64,000 nt of DNA, taken from contig CM038917.1 of assembly GCA_021904315.1 (NCBI GenBank), positions 10,648,041-10,712,040 on the forward strand, written 5' to 3'. The notes beneath the pieces are model-generated. The model was not told the origin of the DNA and ran no database searches. It worked only from the letters and a program-made list of their open reading frames with translations. Origin of the DNA: Sphagnum magellanicum (taxonomy: Eukaryota > Streptophyta > Sphagnopsida > Sphagnales > Sphagnaceae). Shown here piece by piece: positions 59,855-64,000 of the stretch. Position 1 is the stretch's first letter. Every line of letters starts with the position of its first letter. Made by a program: the position numbers and the translations under genes.

Positions 59855-62800
59855 ATGCATCCAGGCTTGGTAGTGTTCAATGGTTGGGTGCTTCAGGTGG
59901 TTTGTAGTAGGTGGTATCCAGTAGCTGGAATGGATGTTTCTCCTATCACTGGTGCACAACCTCCATTGCTATATTGGACAAGTTATGTGCTCCAAAGCTC
60001 CCATCTGGAAGCAAAACTCTGTGTAGAGAGAGTCCTTAGACTTGACCCATCTTCGAAACTTTGCCACGTTGAAAGAGACCTGTATGATTGGTGCTTGTTC
60101 ATACCAGTGAATCTCCTCTTGATGAAGTATGTATGTTGCCCCAGATAAGTTTAGGCTCTTGAATCACATATTTTGATTGTTTTCCAGGTTAACATTCAAG
60201 TAGTACATGCACTATGGCTACTTGCAGTTGATCAGATATGTTATAGTGTTCCAAATTACAACTTACTGAAAGTATGGTGTTGGCAATGGGATAATCACAT
60301 GTGGAATTCCTTGTTTCTATGGGATTCTCACTGTTGTATTGTGGTGATGGAGTAGTAATCTTAGCATGTTGAATGACCTTCACCACCTTGCTATTTGCAT
60401 CATCACTTCTTTTTTCTATAATGTTTTCATACAGAGGAAAGTGTCATGATATTTTCAGAATGGAATTGCTTTTCATGTATGTGAATGAAAGTGAGAAGGA
60501 AGCCTAGTCTAGTTTCATGCAAACTGGCAATGTGGGTTGCCAAAAAAAACTGTTGAGTAATTGTAATCACCATTTTTTACATATGTGCGGGTGATGAAGA
60601 GATCAGAGCTCAGGTCTTCCTTCTTTACAGTTCATTATGATTTCATTTCATAGACAAGGAGATGTACAAAGGATGTTGCATGGACATTTGGAAGCAGTTC
60701 ATCTGATGCCCTTTGATCTCTACTTCATGTGTGAGCTACACATGAAGAGGTGAAGAAGGAAAAGAAGAGAATGAGCTTTGATTCTGATATGGCTCAGTAT
60801 GTGAATGCACAGGCTTCTACCTGGAGACATAATTAAACTTCAGTCCTCTGCATTTTCTGTCTTTACTGTGGTCATTTTTGAAAGACATTTCAAGTCCCAC
60901 ATCCATGCATCTCCACTGAATGGCATGTACCTGCAGAGGATGCACAACACTAAAGAAGTCCCATGTGCTGCATAACATGATTTCCAACACCAAAATGTGA
61001 AATGAAGCATAGCATAGTCTAACTGAGTCAGACACTTACTTTTTAAAACCTGCATTCAAAGATGGCCATATATCACTAAATCAAGTATCTCCCATGTTCT
61101 TCTTGTTAATCCCAACCAAGTCTGCATTCTGCATCAGTAGAAATCATGAACCAACATCTAAGGGTGCGACACTTTCTACAAGTTGCTGGTGGATTGGAAA
61201 CAATGCCCTCTAAAATCGAAGGGCTCTAGAGCAAAATTCTCTGCCCCCTCTGAAACCCTAATTTACACCACCACAATGATGATATTGTAATGGGTGGTAT
61301 ATTGACAAGTGATTCTGAACACATAAATGGAGTGAGTAGTGATCTGGCCTGCATCCAATTTTATCATCACTTCCTGGAAAGCCATCTGGCTCATATGTTC
61401 TTTAAACAGCTGCAGAAAATGAAATCTGCTAAGAATGTCCAATTACGGACATTGCTAACTTGCACTTATCTCCAGTGACTCTTTGGACCTTGTTTGCCAG
61501 AAATGTAAGCAACTCACCAGCTTACTGATAGGTGAGGACAAGGATAAGATCACATTGATTTGTCAATTCAGTGAGTCAATTGGTTCAAGTCTTCATGTCA
61601 ACAAATTTTGCTTTCATCTTTCATCTTTCCAAAACTCTATTGAGCTCTTCGTGGACCGTGTGGTTAATGCTCATCATGGGTTCTGAAAAAACCAACAAAA
61701 GATCAGTCAAGATTCTTCATTCAGACCTCCATCTGAGTACAAGGAAAGTCTGTAGTACAGCAGAGGCATAATTTCTAGTTTGGCTATTCTCAGTATTTTA
61801 GAGCCAGGTTAATTGCAGAAGCAAAAGAGGGAATCCTGTACAAAACGGAGACATTTTTGCCATCATTATGTGTTCATTCTAAGAAATCATGATCTAAGCA
61901 TGAATATTCTTTTGGTGGGTCAATGGTAGGAGTGATTAGGTGATCATTTGCATGTAATCCCATTATATTTTTTCTACAAGGTTAATCATAGTCTCAAGTC
62001 TTGTTTTGTCGCAAACTGTAAAATGAATATGTTTGATATAAAATGTTGTGATTGATGAACTGCTTACTGGATTACATTTCACACAAAGTTTTGTTTAAGA
62101 ACAATGATCATTGCCCAAGTTGGTGCAACATTATTAACAAAAGACAAACCATGTTTTAGGTGTGGAATAATATCATATGCATAGGGTAAGTAACCAAATT
62201 GGGATAGCCTTGCTTTAGGGAGTTGGGACATTCGATTAGATTTGTGTAGTTTAATTGGGTTGTGAGTGGTTTTGTGGTGACTTGTATTAATCCTTGTCTG
62301 TGGTCCACAAAGTAATTAGTTGCAAGCTGGATCTAAAATGGTGGTTAAGTTTACACACCTGCACCAATTAATGATGATGAGCATGATAATGTTCTTGTGA
62401 CATTCTGTCACTTGAGCTACTAAAACCTAAATGCCTTTTGACCTTTGCTCTTGAAAGTGCATGAGTTTTTGTGTTTTATGTTCCCATTGCTACTTCCACC
62501 AACACAAATTAAGCAACATTGAGTGTGATTTCATACATATTAGGATAAATCTAATGTTTTGCCATACCCACTTTTTCTGAATAACTGTTGTCTAAAATGA
62601 ATCAAACAATTGGAAGTTTATGAACATTCACACTCAAATTTACATACATAAGCATAGGCCCTCTTATCATATATAACTCCATAGTTTACATAAGTAATTA
62701 TGTGGATACAATCATTCAAAAACTAAATTGTGAAACCCCAAATAACAAGATTTTATATTGGAATTCTAATACTATCTATTTTGAGAAAACATAAACCAAT

Positions 62801-64000
62801 GCAAACTATTTGTTGGAGCATGAATCCTTGATAACCCACAAGGTCCTGCATATATCTGGGTATGTCACACATTGAGCTTGCGAAATTGACCACAATCTCA
62901 GCTTTATTGTGCTTGTCCTTTTTGTTACCCAGACTTACAATTGGAATTCAATGTTCAATGGTCTTCAAAGCTTTCAGTTTGAATCACAACCCTTGTCATT
63001 GCATGAAACTTGTACTTTAAAGACTTGTAGCAGCAGGTAAAGAAATGTTCTATTCTTTTATTTCCAGACTTCTGGCTTCGGTTACGAGGAATGCATGCTT
63101 ACCAACACAGGAAGAAGGTATTGTAGTAGGGGCTCAATCCACAGTTCATCTGTTTTCCTCTCTTATTGGACAATGCTGATGGCTGGAGACTGCAGACTGC
63201 TGTTTCTGTAGTTATAGCAGAATGAAAATGGGTTTTGTATCAATCATTGTATTAAGTTTGGAATTTCAGATTATACAATTGATCTTGCTCCCAATATGAG
63301 TCATGTTGTCTTAGCATGACTTGCTGATATTGCATATGTTCTAAAAAGACAACATAGTTCAAGCTATGAGATTCCAGATGAGGTGGGTGCATCATAATTC
63401 AGAAAGAAAAAAGAACCCTGACAATTCTTGGAAGTTGGTGATTTATGCCTAGTCTGGTGATCATGGAATATATTGGATGTTGTGTTTGCTGCCCAGAGAT
63501 GATGCTGACACATGCATTTTATGTCTCCAGCTATAGAGCCAGGGGATGTGCACTGGAGCCACACCATAATTCACCATCATACACATTTGGGGAGCTGTAG
63601 CAAAGGAATTGGATTAGTGACACTGGGACACATTGATGCATTTGAAACAAAATGCAAGAGCATCTTAATCCCATTCTCTGATTTGTATCCATGCTCTTAT
63701 CCCAAACAAGATAGGTAAGCAAGAGGGTGGGAGTTATCTTATTTCTCAGAAGTTTAAACTCTTTGTACACAGTTCTCCAAATGTCACTGCTTTTGTATCC
63801 AGGTTTTTTTCCTATCGAAGATGGCAGCTGCTCTCACTACCAGCTTGGTTGATCATTCCAGCTACACCCATCATTCATTCATCAACTGGATCACAATATG
63901 TTTAGGGAAACAACTTAGGGCTCTAATTATATGCAGCTTGTAGACTCCTTTTTTCTGTATGCAGTATGCTGGAGAAATTGGTTGATATTCTGTTTCAGTG
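59855..64000. other. 3' flank and intergenic sequence, no gene supported
   Basis: Only short frames are present (for example 59855-60148, 61290-61686, 63364-63770), on both strands and without protein features. Composition is near that of the neighbouring gene's introns, without the tandem repeats of the left half. The transcript of the conjugating enzyme should end within the first few hundred bases. Confidence 0.4.

Overview
This is a nuclear land-plant sequence. It has spliced genes with GT-AG introns, a RUB/NEDD8-conjugating enzyme of plant/animal UBC12 type, a plant lachrymatory-factor-synthase-like SRPBCC gene, CACTA-type DNA transposon ends, LTR-type repeats, and long AT-rich gene-poor stretches. 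The sparse genes, large AT-rich minisatellites and many decayed coding pieces suggest a large non-flowering genome (fern, lycophyte or gymnosperm), but that placement is inference. The window splits into a repeat-rich left part (about 1-35 kb) and a gene-bearing right part (about 36-64 kb).

Left part. CACTA-type termini recur. The clearest is a 1.48-kb element at 4289-5764 with matching 13-bp inverted ends and an AGT target duplication, almost filled by a degenerate minisatellite. A second, more complex copy or nest lies at 8271-11463, and further single ends lie near 1953, 22404, 24285 and 30892. Between them are decayed protein-coding stretches, seen only when stops and frameshifts are tolerated. 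They are two FCP1/NIF-like HAD phosphatase copies (7682-8215 and 11833-12540), a long unidentified product (13590-14660), a coiled-coil/RING-like zinc protein (20715-22122) and a probable beta-class amino-methyltransferase-like protein (29181-30800). Two roughly 0.93-kb LTR-like copies lie in opposite orientation at 27983-28927 and 34057-34979. The right one has a near-perfect 5-bp target duplication. A GC-rich island with nested hairpins sits at 17.1-17.56 kb.

Right part. Three spliced genes can be built. (1) A 168-aa lachrymatory-factor-synthase-like SRPBCC protein lies on the minus strand (39328-40015, two exons) with a TATA box, a GA repeat and an RY element upstream. (2) A seven-exon gene on the plus strand (50336-54689) keeps frame through six introns and encodes about 581 aa of a basic-tailed protein I do not recognise. 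(3) The NEDD8/RUB-conjugating enzyme gene (58185-59854, five coding exons, 183 aa) is complete, with its catalytic cysteine and N-terminal E1-docking peptide. A weak minus-strand gene candidate (55.9-57.1 kb) would be divergent from it across a CT-rich promoter region. The remaining right-hand sequence is intergenic with scattered small repeats.
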